DNA of 64,000 bases from Roseicitreum antarcticum (GCF_014681765.1 NZ_CP061498.1:558001-622000); one strand, 5' to 3'; shown: positions 45,871 through 54,928, counted from the stretch's first letter. Notes: generated by a model not told the origin, from the letters alone. Program-made: numbers and translations.

Positions 45871-47688
45871 ATGTGTGGAATTGTCGGCGTGCTGGGCAGG
45901 CATGAAGTCTCACCCGGGATTCTGGAGGCGCTGCGGCGTCTGGAATATCGCGGCTATGACAGTGCAGGCATTGCCACGGTGAACAATGGCGTCCTGGACC
46001 GGCGGCGCGCTGTGGGCAAGCTGGTCAATCTGTCGGATGTTTTGGTGCATACCCCGCTGCCAGGCAAGTCGGGCATCGGGCATACCCGCTGGGCCACGCA
46101 TGGCGCCGCGACAGAAGACAATGCGCATCCCCACCTCGCGGGGCGGGTGGCGGTGGTGCATAACGGTATCATCGAGAACTTCCGCGCCCTGCGCGCTGAA
46201 CTGGCCGCCGAGGGCATCGCGCATCAGACCCAGACCGATACGGAAACCGTGGCGCTGCTGACGGCGCTGCATCTGGACCGGGGCATGACGCCAGTGGCGG
46301 CGGCGCGTGCCACGCTGGCCCGGCTGGAAGGGGCCTTCGCGCTGGCCTTCCTGTTCGCGGGCGAAGACGACCTGATGATCGCAGCGCGGCGCGGCAGCCC
46401 GCTGGCCATCGGGCATGGGGTGGGCGAGATGTATCTGGGATCGGATGCCCTTGCGCTTGCGCCGCTGACTGATCAGATCACCTATCTGGAGGAAGGCGAC
46501 CACGCCATTCTGACCCGCGCGGGCGTCACGGTATTTGACGCGGGCGGCGCGGCCGTGCAGCGCGGCGTGGCCACGATCCGGCTGGATGCGGCGGCGGCGG
46601 ATAAATCCGGGCACCGTCATTTCATGGCCAAGGAAATGGCCCAGCAACCCGCCATCCTGCGCGCCGCCCTTGCGGCATACACCGATGCCACGGGCACCGC
46701 GCTGGCGCTGCCAGAGGGTGCGGGCTTCGACGGCGTGGACCGGGTGACGCTGGTGGCCTGCGGCACGGGGTTCTATGCCTGCCAGGTGGCGAAATACTGG
46801 TTCGAGCAGATCGCGGGCCTGCCTGCCGATATCGACATCGCGTCCGAGTTTCGCTACCGCGCGCCGGTCCTGTCGCCGCATAGCATGGCGGTTTTCGTCA
46901 GCCAGTCTGGCGAAACCGCCGATACGCTGGCGGCGCTGCGCCATGTGCAGGGCAAGGTGGCGCGCACGCTGGGGGTGGTGAATGTGCCCACGTCCTCGAT
47001 CGCGCGGGAAACCGATGTGGCGCTGCCGATCCTTGCAGGGCCCGAGATCAGCGTCGCCTCGACCAAGGGGTTCACCGCGCAATTGCAGGTGCTGATGCTT
47101 CTGGCGCTGCAAGCGGGCGTGGACCGGGGCCGCCTGACACCCGCCGCGCTGGCCGATCATCTGTCGGCATTGCGCGCGCTGCCCGGGCTGATCAATCAGG
47201 CGCTGGACCGTGAGGGGCAGATGCGCGACATCGCCCGCCATCTTGCCGAGGCGCGCGATATCTTGTTTCTGGGCCGGGGAACCATGTATCCGCTGGCGCT
47301 GGAGGGGGCGCTGAAGCTCAAGGAACTGAGCTATATCCACGCCGAGGGCTATGCAGCAGGCGAGTTGAAGCACGGCCCCATCGCGCTGATCGACCAGCAT
47401 GTGCCGGTGGTGGTGCTGGCCCCGCATGATGCGTTGTTCGACAAGACATTGTCGAACATGCAAGAGGTCATGGCACGGCAGGGGCAGGTTTTTCTGATCG
47501 CCGATGCGCGCACGCTGGCGGCGGCGGGCGAGGTCACGCACAGCCTCACAATGCCCGAGGTGCCGCCGCTGCTGGCGCCGATCTTGTACGCCATTCCCGC
47601 ACAGATGCTGGCTTATCACACGGCGCTTTTTCGCGGCACCGATGTGGACCAGCCGCGCAACCTGGCGAAATCGGTGACGGTGGAATAG
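45871..47688 (+). CDS. glmS: Glutamine-fructose-6-phosphate aminotransferase
   Basis: First step of hexosamine synthesis: glucosamine-6-phosphate from fructose-6-phosphate and glutamine. The nucleophile Cys2 follows the initiator Met in MCGIVGVLG. HTRWATHGAATEDNAHPH and HNGIIENF belong to the glutaminase domain, and the two SIS sugar-isomerase domains follow (SQSGETADTLAAL; LEGALKLKELSYIHAEGYAAGELKHGPIALI). It ends in the conserved DQPRNLAKSVTVE. The 605-residue length is normal. An AAGGAAG ribosome site precedes the ATG. Confidence 0.97.
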   Translation: MCGIVGVLGRHEVSPGILEALRRLEYRGYDSAGIATVNNGVLDRRRAVGKLVNLSDVLVHTPLPGKSGIGHTRWATHGAATEDNAHPHLAGRVAVVHNGIIENFRALRAELAAEGIAHQTQTDTETVALLTALHLDRGMTPVAAARATLARLEGAFALAFLFAGEDDLMIAARRGSPLAIGHGVGEMYLGSDALALAPLTDQITYLEEGDHAILTRAGVTVFDAGGAAVQRGVATIRLDAAAADKSGHRHFMAKEMAQQPAILRAALAAYTDATGTALALPEGAGFDGVDRVTLVACGTGFYACQVAKYWFEQIAGLPADIDIASEFRYRAPVLSPHSMAVFVSQSGETADTLAALRHVQGKVARTLGVVNVPTSSIARETDVALPILAGPEISVASTKGFTAQLQVLMLLALQAGVDRGRLTPAALADHLSALRALPGLINQALDREGQMRDIARHLAEARDILFLGRGTMYPLALEGALKLKELSYIHAEGYAAGELKHGPIALIDQHVPVVVLAPHDALFDKTLSNMQEVMARQGQVFLIADARTLAAAGEVTHSLTMPEVPPLLAPILYAIPAQMLAYHTALFRGTDVDQPRNLAKSVTVE

Positions 47689-47942
47689 GGGCGCGCCCCA
47701 GCCGCGTGCCGTTGGGGATGTCGGGATGCAATTTGCGTGGGCCGTTGGCGCAGGTGCGGTGGCGTCGCAGCAGGGCAGTGGTGCGCGCGCGCCGGCCTTT
47801 CGCTTGTTGCGCTGGGCAGGGTGTGCGGCATTCGCAGGCTTTGACAATCTGTCAGCCCTGCTTGGGCCGGTCTGATGCGTTTTTGCCCTGGCGCGCGCTT
47901 TGGCGAAAGCCCCGTGGCCCCGGCGTGCCGGTGCGGGCGAGA

Positions 47943-47984
47943 TTGACCCAGATCAACGCGCACATCCGCGCGGCCGCTTACAAA
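47943..47984 (+). promoter_or_regulatory. FNR/FnrL-type box with matching -10 element (usp promoter)
   Basis: TTGACCCAGATCAA (47943-47956) fits the FNR consensus TTGAT-N4-ATCAA with one change. A -10-like TACAAA is at 47979-47984. With a start near 47991 the box centre lies at about -41.5, the classic class II activation position. The universal stress protein gene starts 66 bp after the box. This predicts induction at low oxygen. Confidence 0.7.
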
Positions 47985-48021
47985 AGCGTCATCACGAACC
48001 GGCAACAGGAGGGAACATCCC

Positions 48022-48432
48022 ATGTATACGCGGATCATCGTCGCAGTGGATTTGACGCAGATCGAACAGGGCAAAGCCCTGCTGACCCGGGCGCTGGCGC
48101 TCTTGGATGCGGGCGGTGAGGTGCGGCTGGTACATGCGCTGGAAGACGTGCCCGCCTATGTCGTGGCCGAATTGCCGCGCGACATCGGTGAGCGTCGTCT
48201 GGCCGAAGCGCGGGTGGAGCTGCGCGACCTGGCCCATGGGTTGGATCAGCATGTAGAGATCGAGGTGCGCCACGGCTCGGCATCGAACCAGATCCTCGAG
48301 GCGGCTCAGGAAAGCGGCGCGGATCTGATCATGATCGCCTCGCACCGTCCGGGGTTGAGCGATTACTTCATCGGCTCGACCGCCGCGCGGGTGGTGCGCC
48401 ACGCGCAATGCTCGGTGCTGACCAGCCGCTGA
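48022..48432 (+). CDS. Universal stress protein (UspA family), copy 1
   Basis: 136 residues, one Usp domain. It starts MYTRIIVAVDLTQ (first strand with the ATP-contact Asp) and ends with SGADLIMIASHRPGLSDYFIGSTAARVVRHAQCSVL. The last block is close to the ATP-binding loop (G-x9-G-S/T form), with the first Gly of the full motif missing. The C-terminal block is nearly shared with the second Usp gene 580 bp downstream, suggesting duplication. AGGAGG lies before the ATG. An FNR-type promoter upstream suggests oxygen control. Confidence 0.9.
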   Translation: MYTRIIVAVDLTQIEQGKALLTRALALLDAGGEVRLVHALEDVPAYVVAELPRDIGERRLAEARVELRDLAHGLDQHVEIEVRHGSASNQILEAAQESGADLIMIASHRPGLSDYFIGSTAARVVRHAQCSVLTSR

Positions 48433-49011
48433 GGCGGACCCATAGCCCGAGGTAGCGCCTGACAGGGTGTTAAAAAGTGCCCGGAACGCGGCCCCGCAGG
48501 GAAAGCGTTCCAATCGGGCCCGGCACCACGACCCGGCCCGGGCGGATCAGGAAAAGCAGTGCTTTTCCCCGCCCGCAAGGCCCATACCAGAACGCGATCA
48601 CTCCAACCCGCACGGGCCGCCGCCAGCGTCCGGGCGTCAAGGGGCCGGGGCAATCCCCGGACCCTCGTTGGGGCATGCGGTGAGCGTAATGCCCGTCCAG
48701 ACAGGTCTGGCGCCCCTCGGCCCCCGGCGGACAGGCAAGACCGCGCAAAGGCGATAAAGCGCCGGCACAATGGCCCGGCGCTGCCGCGCCGTCCTTCGCC
48801 AAGGCTAAACCCAGACCGCCGACACACGAAACCCGGCCCGTAAACCCGGCCCGGGTTTGCTTTTTTGCGCTGGCCCTGACAAAGTGACAGCGCGCGGGCT
48901 GTGCGGGTTGCCGCGCAGGTTGCGTCTGCGCGATGCGCAGGGTCGCGGAATTATCTGGTGCGAGGCGCGTGGCAAGCAGTCCAGCCAAGCGCCCCGAAAG
49001 GAGAAAAGTTT
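48433..49011 (+). other. 579-bp structured noncoding region between two usp genes
   Basis: No credible gene. It has several perfect hairpins: GGAACGC...GCGTTCC (48483-48511), GGAAAAGC-AGT-GCTTTTCC (48550-48568), AGCGCCGG...CCGGCGCT (48758-48782), then the terminator at 48842-48866. It may be a long structured 3' UTR of the first usp gene, a separate RNA, or an interspersed repeat element. After the terminator about 145 bp remain for the promoter of the second usp gene. Confidence 0.5.
48842..48866 (+). terminator. Intrinsic terminator in the usp-usp gap
   Basis: AAACCCG-GCC-CGGGTTT (48842-48858) followed by GC and six T (48861-48866). A partial copy of the stem sequence lies just upstream (about 48829-48840). 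It separates the two usp genes into different transcripts. Confidence 0.75.
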
Positions 49012-49437
49012 ATGTATGATGCCATTGTCGTCGCCGTTGCCCTGTTCAACAAGGGCGCGACCAGTCGCGGGTTGATCGAAAAGGCGGCCAAGATGCTCAA
49101 CCCCGGCGGGCAGATCACGCTGGTGCATGTGATGGACGAACTGCCTGCCTATATCGCGGCCAGCGTGTCGAAGGAACAACTCAGCGGGCACCGGCGTTCG
49201 GCGATGACGCAGCTTGAATCGCTGGCTACCGTGGCGCGGGGCAAGGACGTTCGCATCGACATGCGCTCTGGCATGCCGTCGGTGGGGATTCTGGAATCCG
49301 CGAAAGAGTCGAAGGCCGACATCATCATGATCGCCTCGCACAGCCCCGGTCTGAAGGATTACTTCATCGGTTCTACCGCCACCCGGGTGGTTCGGCACGC
49401 GCATTGTTCGGTGCATATCGCGCGCAAACGCGATTGA
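49012..49437 (+). CDS. Universal stress protein (UspA family), copy 2
   Basis: 141 residues. MYDAIVVAVALFNKGATSRGLIEKAAKML is followed by ITLVHVMDELPAYIAASV and ends SKADIIMIASHSPGLKDYFIGSTATRVVRHAHCSVHIARKRD. It shares the same layout and C-terminal block as copy 1 but differs in the first strand, where the usual Asp after VAV is Ala. An AAAGGAG site lies 8-10 bases before the ATG. No FNR box is visible directly upstream, so regulation may differ from copy 1. Confidence 0.88.
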   Translation: MYDAIVVAVALFNKGATSRGLIEKAAKMLNPGGQITLVHVMDELPAYIAASVSKEQLSGHRRSAMTQLESLATVARGKDVRIDMRSGMPSVGILESAKESKADIIMIASHSPGLKDYFIGSTATRVVRHAHCSVHIARKRD

Positions 49438-49615
49438 GGGCGTTGCATCCGGGCGCGTCATGACGCCGCCGCGGGTGGGGCAGGGTGGGGCGATCCCCAG
49501 CCGCTTGGCCGGGCGCTTGCGGAAATTCCGCTAAAAACTGTCGCAGCACCCGTGCCATCCGGCCCGGTCTGGCTTATGTAGCCGCTGTACGCATAACGGA
49601 ACGGGACGGTTGGCA

Positions 49616-51652
49616 ATGTCGGATGCGCTGGTGATCTTCACGCCCTCGGGCAAGCGGGGGCGGTTTGCCCATGGAACGCCGGTACTGACGGCTGCGCGGC
49701 AACTGGGGGTCGATCTGGATTCGGTCTGCGGTGGACGCGGCATCTGTTCCAAATGCCAGGTCAGCCCCGGCGTCGGCGCGTTTACCAAGCACGGCGTGAC
49801 CGTATCGCCCGATGCCTTGACCGAATGGAACAGTGTCGAGCAACGCTACAAGGACAAGCGGGGCCTGCTGGATGGGCGGCGGCTGGGCTGCCAGGCGCGC
49901 ATTCAGGGCGATGTGGTCATCGACGTGCCTGCCGAAAGCCAGGTGCACCGGCAGGTTGTGCGCAAGGATGTGACCGCGCGCGATATCGTCATGGATCCCG
50001 CGACGCGGCTGTTCTTCGTGCAGGTGGCGGAACCGGACATGCACGAACCCTCGGGCGATTTTGAGCGGTTGAACGCGGCGCTGGCCGACCAATGGGGTAT
50101 CGGCCCGGTGGATGCAGGGCTGGATGTGTTGCGCGCGCTGCAACCTGCGTTGCGCAAGGGCAAATGGGGTGTCACCGTCGCGGTGCATCAGGGGCATGGC
50201 ATCGCGCGGCCCGTGGCGGTCGACATCTGGCCGGGGCTTTATGATGGCGGGCTGTTCGGGCTGGCGATCGACCTTGGATCGACCACCATCGCCGCGCATC
50301 TGTGTGACCTGCGCACCGGGGCGGTGCGTGCGTCAGGCGGGATCATGAACCCGCAGATCCGCTTTGGCGAGGATCTGATGAGCCGGGTCAGCTATGTCAT
50401 GATGAACCCCGGCGGCGATATCGAGATGACGCGCGTGGTCCGCGAAGGCATGAACACGCTGATCGCCGATATTGCGCGGGCCGAAGGGATCGACCCCCGC
50501 GCCATGGTCGAGGCTGTGGTGGTCTGCAACCCGGTAATGCACCACCTGTTCCTGGGGATCGATCCGGTGGAACTGGGTCAGGCGCCATTTGCGCTGGTCA
50601 CGTCGGGGGCTATGAACCTGCGCGCGTCCGAGGTGGATCTGGTCGCGATCAATGCGCAGGCGCGGCTTTACATGCTGCCGTGTATCGCGGGGCATGTGGG
50701 CGCGGATGCTGCTGCCGTGGCCCTTTCCGAGGCGCCGGAACTGTCGGATGACCTGGTCCTCGTGGTCGATGTGGGCACCAATGCCGAGATCTTGCTGGGC
50801 AATAAAACGCGCGTGCTGGCATGTTCCTCGCCCACTGGCCCCGCGTTCGAGGGCGCGCAGATCTCCAGCGGTCAGCGCGCGGCACCCGGCGCGATCGAGG
50901 CGATCCGCATTGACCCGGTCACCAAGGAGCCGCGTTTCCGCGTGATCGGCTGTGACCTGTGGTCCGATGAGGACGGGTTTGGCGCCGCCACCAAGGCAAG
51001 CGGGATCACCGGCATCTGCGGGTCAGGCATCATCGAGGCGGTTGCCGAAATGCGCATGGCGGGGTTGGTCGATGCGTCGGGCCTGATCGGCTCGGCTTCG
51101 CAGGCGGGCACCGAACGCTTGCAGCCCGAAGGGCGCACGCATGTCTATGTGATCCATGATGCAAGCGACACCGGCGGACCGCGCATCACCGTGACACAGG
51201 GCGACATCCGCGCGATCCAACTGGCAAAATCGGCGCTTTATGCGGGCGCGCGGCTGTTGATGGATGAAATGGGCGTGGACAAGGTGGATCGCGTGGTGCT
51301 GGCGGGCGCGTTTGGGGCGCATATCAGCCCCAAACATGCAATGGTGCTGGGCATGATCCCCGATGCGCATCTGGATCAGGTGACGAGCGCTGGCAACGCC
51401 GCAGGCACCGGCGCGCGGATTGCCCTGTGCAACATCGCGGCGCGGGCAGGGATCGAGGTTACTGTGGGCAATATCCACAAGGTGGAAACCGCGATTGAGC
51501 CACGGTTTCAGGAACATTTCGTCGCGGCCAATGCGCTGCCCCATGCGGTGGACCCGTTCCCCGAATTGTCGCGGATCGTGACGTTACCTAATGTCAGCTT
51601 CAACACCGGGGGCGATGGCACGGGGGGCGGACGGCGCAGGCGGCGGGCGTGA
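49616..51652 (+). CDS. ASKHA/ferredoxin corrinoid-activation protein (RamA/RACo-like)
   Basis: 678 residues. The N-terminal plant-type 2Fe-2S domain has Cys38-x5-Cys44-x2-Cys47 and Cys92. After a linker, an ASKHA ATPase-like module follows, with GLAIDLGSTTIAAHLCDL (about residue 216), VVDVGTNAEILLG and VLAGAFGAHISP. This architecture reductively reactivates Co(II) corrinoid proteins that work with methyltransferases for methylamines, glycine betaine or other methyl donors. No corrinoid or methyltransferase gene is next to it here, so its partner is elsewhere. The ATG (MSDALVIF) is used; a TTG 6 bases upstream is possible. The C-terminus ends in a basic Gly/Arg tail. Confidence 0.85.
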   Translation: MSDALVIFTPSGKRGRFAHGTPVLTAARQLGVDLDSVCGGRGICSKCQVSPGVGAFTKHGVTVSPDALTEWNSVEQRYKDKRGLLDGRRLGCQARIQGDVVIDVPAESQVHRQVVRKDVTARDIVMDPATRLFFVQVAEPDMHEPSGDFERLNAALADQWGIGPVDAGLDVLRALQPALRKGKWGVTVAVHQGHGIARPVAVDIWPGLYDGGLFGLAIDLGSTTIAAHLCDLRTGAVRASGGIMNPQIRFGEDLMSRVSYVMMNPGGDIEMTRVVREGMNTLIADIARAEGIDPRAMVEAVVVCNPVMHHLFLGIDPVELGQAPFALVTSGAMNLRASEVDLVAINAQARLYMLPCIAGHVGADAAAVALSEAPELSDDLVLVVDVGTNAEILLGNKTRVLACSSPTGPAFEGAQISSGQRAAPGAIEAIRIDPVTKEPRFRVIGCDLWSDEDGFGAATKASGITGICGSGIIEAVAEMRMAGLVDASGLIGSASQAGTERLQPEGRTHVYVIHDASDTGGPRITVTQGDIRAIQLAKSALYAGARLLMDEMGVDKVDRVVLAGAFGAHISPKHAMVLGMIPDAHLDQVTSAGNAAGTGARIALCNIAARAGIEVTVGNIHKVETAIEPRFQEHFVAANALPHAVDPFPELSRIVTLPNVSFNTGGDGTGGGRRRRRA

Positions 51653-51700
51653 TGCGGCCCGCGCACCAACCGCCTGTGCCCTATGCACCTGTGGCGCTGG

Positions 51701-51730
51701 CCCAGATGTCGCTTACCCAGATGTCGCTTA
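51701..51730. repeat. 15-bp direct repeat, two copies
   Basis: CCCAGATGTCGCTTA occurs twice in tandem (51701-51715 and 51716-51730) in the gap between the corrinoid-activator gene and nspC. It is probably a simple duplication with no known role. Confidence 0.8.
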
Positions 51731-51854
51731 TCCACGTCATTGAATTGTGTGTTGATCCTGCGGCAGCGCTTCGGTAAGCCCGCGCCCAGACCAGATCGCC
51801 GGGCGGCGGCTTGCCCGGCACACTGACCCCCTGTTTGCCTTGGAAGGGCCAGCG

Positions 51855-52952
51855 ATGATCCAGACCCCCTATTACCTCATTGATAAATCCCGCCTCCTGC
51901 CGAATATGGAGAAGATCGCCTGGCTGCGCGAAAACTCTGGCGCGAAATCACTGCTGGCGCTGAAGTGCTTTGCCACATGGTCGGTGTTCGACTTCATGGC
52001 GGAGTATATGGACGGCACCACCAGTTCCTCGCTGTTCGAGATGCAGTTGGGCCGCGACAAGTTCGGCGGCGAGACGCATGCCTATTCGGTGGCATGGTCC
52101 GAGGCCGAGATGCCGCAGGTCGTCGCCAATTCCGACAAGGTGATCTTCAACACCCTGGGCCAGTTGGACCGCTTCGATGCCGCTACCGCAGGCCACGCAC
52201 GCGGGCTGCGGGTGAACCCGGGCGTCAGCACCTCGGAATTCGATCTGGCCGACCCGGCGCGCCCGTTTTCACGCCTGGGCGAAAGCGACCCCGCGGTGGT
52301 GGCAAAGGCGTTGGAGCGGGTGAGCGGCTTCATGTTCCATAACAACTGTGAAAACGCCGATTTCGACCGTTTCGACGCGATGTTGAACCATATCGAAGAC
52401 CGTTTCGGCCCGCTGATCCGGCAAATGCAGTGGATCAGCCTGGGCGGTGGCATTCATTTCACCGGCGAGGGGTATCCGCTGGACCGGCTGGCCGAACGGC
52501 TAAAGCGCTTCGCCGGTGAGAATGAGGTGCAGGTCTATCTGGAACCCGGCGAGGCGGCGATTACCCGGTCCACCACGCTGGAACTGACGGTGCTGGACAC
52601 GCTGTTCAACGGCAAGAACCTTGCCATCGTCGACAGCTCGATCGAGGCGCATATGCTCGACCTGCTGATCTACCGGGAGCCCGCCCGCGTCAGTCCCGAT
52701 ACTGGCGATCACGCATGGATGGTGTGCGGAAAATCCTGCCTTGCAGGGGATATTTTCGGTGAATTCCGGTTCGAGGCGCCGCTGCAACCGGGCGACCGGG
52801 TGTCCATTCAGGACGCGGCGGGCTATACAATGGTGAAGAAAAACTGGTTCAACGGCGTACAGATGCCCGGTATCGCGGTTCGGGAACTCGACGGTTCGGT
52901 GCGGTTGGTGCGGCAATTCGGCTATGATGAATTCGTCAGCGCGCTTTCCTGA
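51855..52952 (+). CDS. nspC: Carboxy(nor)spermidine decarboxylase
   Basis: PLP-dependent decarboxylase of the alanine-racemase fold, 365 residues. It produces spermidine from carboxyspermidine (or norspermidine from carboxynorspermidine). The PLP lysine is in LLALKCFATWSVF (about residue 38). FMFHNNCENADFDRF, WISLGGGIHFTGEGYPLDRL and LEPGEAA bind the cofactor phosphate and substrate. GKSCLAGDIFGEF contains the dimer-interface Cys. It is followed after 37 bp by the matching dehydrogenase gene, giving the complete two-step SAM-decarboxylase-independent route. The ATG used has a GGAAGG site. Confidence 0.9.
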   Translation: MIQTPYYLIDKSRLLPNMEKIAWLRENSGAKSLLALKCFATWSVFDFMAEYMDGTTSSSLFEMQLGRDKFGGETHAYSVAWSEAEMPQVVANSDKVIFNTLGQLDRFDAATAGHARGLRVNPGVSTSEFDLADPARPFSRLGESDPAVVAKALERVSGFMFHNNCENADFDRFDAMLNHIEDRFGPLIRQMQWISLGGGIHFTGEGYPLDRLAERLKRFAGENEVQVYLEPGEAAITRSTTLELTVLDTLFNGKNLAIVDSSIEAHMLDLLIYREPARVSPDTGDHAWMVCGKSCLAGDIFGEFRFEAPLQPGDRVSIQDAAGYTMVKKNWFNGVQMPGIAVRELDGSVRLVRQFGYDEFVSALS

Positions 52953-52989
52953 GCCATTCTGAGCAATAAACGAAAAGGGACTGCATCAC

Positions 52990-54219
52990 ATGAAACGCAA
53001 TGTCTTGATCATCGGGGCCGGGGGTGTCGCACAGGTGACGGCGCATAAATGCGCGCAGCATGCACCAGCCCTGGGCGATATTCACATTGCCAGCCGCACA
53101 AAGGCCAAATGTGATGAGATCATCGCGTCCATCCATGAAAAGGGCAGCCTGAAGGGCGGCGGAGCGTTGTCCGCGCACGCGCTCGATGCGATGGACACGC
53201 CCGCCGTGTCCGCCCTGATCCGCGAAACCGGTGCGCAGATCGTCATCAACGTGGGCAGCCCGTTCGTGAACATGTCGGTATTGGCCGCATGTATTGAGAC
53301 AGGCGCGGCCTATATGGATACCGCGATCCATGAAGACCCCGAAAAGATCTGCGAGACGCCGCCCTGGTATGGCAATTACGAATGGCAGCGCCGCGATGCC
53401 TGCGCCAGGGCGGGCGTTACTGCGATCCTGGGCATCGGGTTCGATCCGGGCGTGGTGAACGCTTATGCGAAGCTGGCAATCGCCGATCATGTGCCCGACC
53501 CGGTGTCGATCGACATCGTGGACATCAACGCAGGCAGCCACGGCCGCTGGTTCGCCACCAACTTTGACCCAGAGATCAACTTTCGCGAATTTACCGGCAC
53601 GGTCTACAGCTGGCAGGACGGCGCGTGGCAGACCAACAAAATGTTCGAGGTCGGCAAGGTCTGGGATCTGCCGGTCGTGGGAGAACAAAAGGCCTATATG
53701 ACTGGCCATGATGAGGTGCACAGCCTTGCCACCCATTACCCCAATGCCGATGTGCGGTTCTGGATGGGCTTTGGCGATCATTACATCAACGTCTTTACTG
53801 TACTGAAAAACCTTGGTCTTTTGTCCGAACAGCCGGTGAAAACGGCTGAAGGGCTGGAAGTGGTGCCACTGAAAGTGGTGAAGGCCGTATTGCCCGACCC
53901 CGCGTCGCTGGCCCCCGATTATGAGGGCAAGACCTGCATCGGCACGCAGGTGCGCAATGCCGCCGGGGCCGAGGTGTTCATCTACAACGTCGCCGACCAT
54001 CGCGAGGCTTTTGCCGAGGTCGGCAGCCAGGGCATCAGCTACACTGCGGGCGTGCCGCCGGTGGCTGCCGCGCTGCTGATCGCGGACGGCACCTGGGACA
54101 CTGGCACAATGGTCAATGTCGAAGAACTGGACCCCAAACCCTTCTTGCGGCTGCTCGATGGCATGGGCCTGCCCACACGGTTGCGCGATGAGCGCGGGGA
54201 TCGTGCCTGGGATGAGTGA
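52990..54219 (+). CDS. Carboxy(nor)spermidine dehydrogenase (saccharopine dehydrogenase family)
   Basis: 409 residues. Condenses aspartate semialdehyde with putrescine or diaminopropane and reduces the imine with NADPH. The Rossmann motif IIGAGGVAQV is at about residues 7-16. GIGFDPGVVNAYAKLA and HGRWFATNFDPEINFREFTG are typical of this branch of the saccharopine dehydrogenase family. It directly follows nspC on the same strand, which makes the polyamine role much more likely than lysine metabolism. In alphaproteobacteria the pair usually makes spermidine from putrescine. Confidence 0.9.
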   Translation: MKRNVLIIGAGGVAQVTAHKCAQHAPALGDIHIASRTKAKCDEIIASIHEKGSLKGGGALSAHALDAMDTPAVSALIRETGAQIVINVGSPFVNMSVLAACIETGAAYMDTAIHEDPEKICETPPWYGNYEWQRRDACARAGVTAILGIGFDPGVVNAYAKLAIADHVPDPVSIDIVDINAGSHGRWFATNFDPEINFREFTGTVYSWQDGAWQTNKMFEVGKVWDLPVVGEQKAYMTGHDEVHSLATHYPNADVRFWMGFGDHYINVFTVLKNLGLLSEQPVKTAEGLEVVPLKVVKAVLPDPASLAPDYEGKTCIGTQVRNAAGAEVFIYNVADHREAFAEVGSQGISYTAGVPPVAAALLIADGTWDTGTMVNVEELDPKPFLRLLDGMGLPTRLRDERGDRAWDE

Positions 54220-54296
54220 TGGGCATTTTGATTGCGCAAAGGTTGATCCCTGTGCCGCGATGCAAGCGAGATGATGCTGCCCAGCGGCCTTTTCCT

Positions 54297-54324
54297 TTGA
54301 CTTTTCAAGGTTCTGCAATATCTT
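54297..54324 (+). promoter_or_regulatory. Sigma70-like promoter of the ECF sigma operon
   Basis: TTGACT (54297-54302) and TATCTT (54319-54324) are 16 bp apart, with a predicted start near 54331, about 22 bases before the GTG start of the sigma factor gene. I see no GGAAC-type ECF self-promoter in the short upstream gap. Confidence 0.5.
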
Positions 54325-54352
54325 CGGATAGGCGCAAGACAGGTAGTACGTT

Positions 54353-54928
54353 GTGACGTTTCAGCCCCCCTCTGACCCTTCCGGGCCGCTGCTGGCCAAA
54401 ATTGCCCTGCAGGACCGCTCGGCGTTCCGCACGCTTTATTCTGCCAGCGCCTCGAAACTTCTGGGGGTGCTGGTGCGTATGCTTGGGAACAGGGCTGAAG
54501 CCGAAGATGCGCTACAAGAAGTTTTTACGCGCATATGGCTGAATGCCCACAAGTTTGACCCGGATAAAGGCGGCGGCATGGGCTGGTTGATCACAATTGC
54601 GCGCAATCACGCGATAGACCGGCTGCGCACGCGCAAGCCCGAGGCGCAGCGCAGAACGCGCGATGATGGTGATACGGTCGATCCTGTGGATATGCTTGCA
54701 GATCCGACCCCAGGGGTCGAGGCGATGCTGGCCACGCGCGGCGACATGCAGCGGGTGGTGGAGTGTTTCGGCACGCTGGAGCGGGAGAAGTCCGCCGCCG
54801 TAAAGGGCGCCTACCTCGAAGGGCTTTCCTATCAGGACCTGTCCGAACGCTTCAACGTGCCGCTCAACACCATGCGCTCCTGGTTGCGCCGCAGCCTGCT
54901 GCAACTGCGGGAGTGTCTTGACCAATGA
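54353..54928 (+). CDS. ECF-type RNA polymerase sigma factor
   Basis: 191 residues. Region 2 is RMLGNRAEAEDALQEVFTRIWLNAHKFDPDKGGGMGWLITIARNHAIDRLR (residues about 42-92), and region 4 is the C-terminal helix-turn-helix LEGLSYQDLSERFNVPLNTMRSWLRRSLLQLRECL. The start is GTG. The downstream anti-sigma gene overlaps by 4 bp. The pair resembles SigK/RskA-type stress-responsive modules. Target genes cannot be told from here. Confidence 0.92.
   Translation: MTFQPPSDPSGPLLAKIALQDRSAFRTLYSASASKLLGVLVRMLGNRAEAEDALQEVFTRIWLNAHKFDPDKGGGMGWLITIARNHAIDRLRTRKPEAQRRTRDDGDTVDPVDMLADPTPGVEAMLATRGDMQRVVECFGTLEREKSAAVKGAYLEGLSYQDLSERFNVPLNTMRSWLRRSLLQLRECLDQ

Noticed and set aside
45910-47847. 645-codon frame on the minus strand opposite glmS
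   Set aside because: Same artefact: composition rich in His, Gln and Arg with no recognisable motif, lying antisense to a certain enzyme gene.
48363-48988. Overlapping minus-strand frames between the usp genes that could encode Arg/Gly/Pro-rich proteins
   Set aside because: No ribosome sites, no motifs, and the region is dominated by hairpins and a plus-strand terminator.
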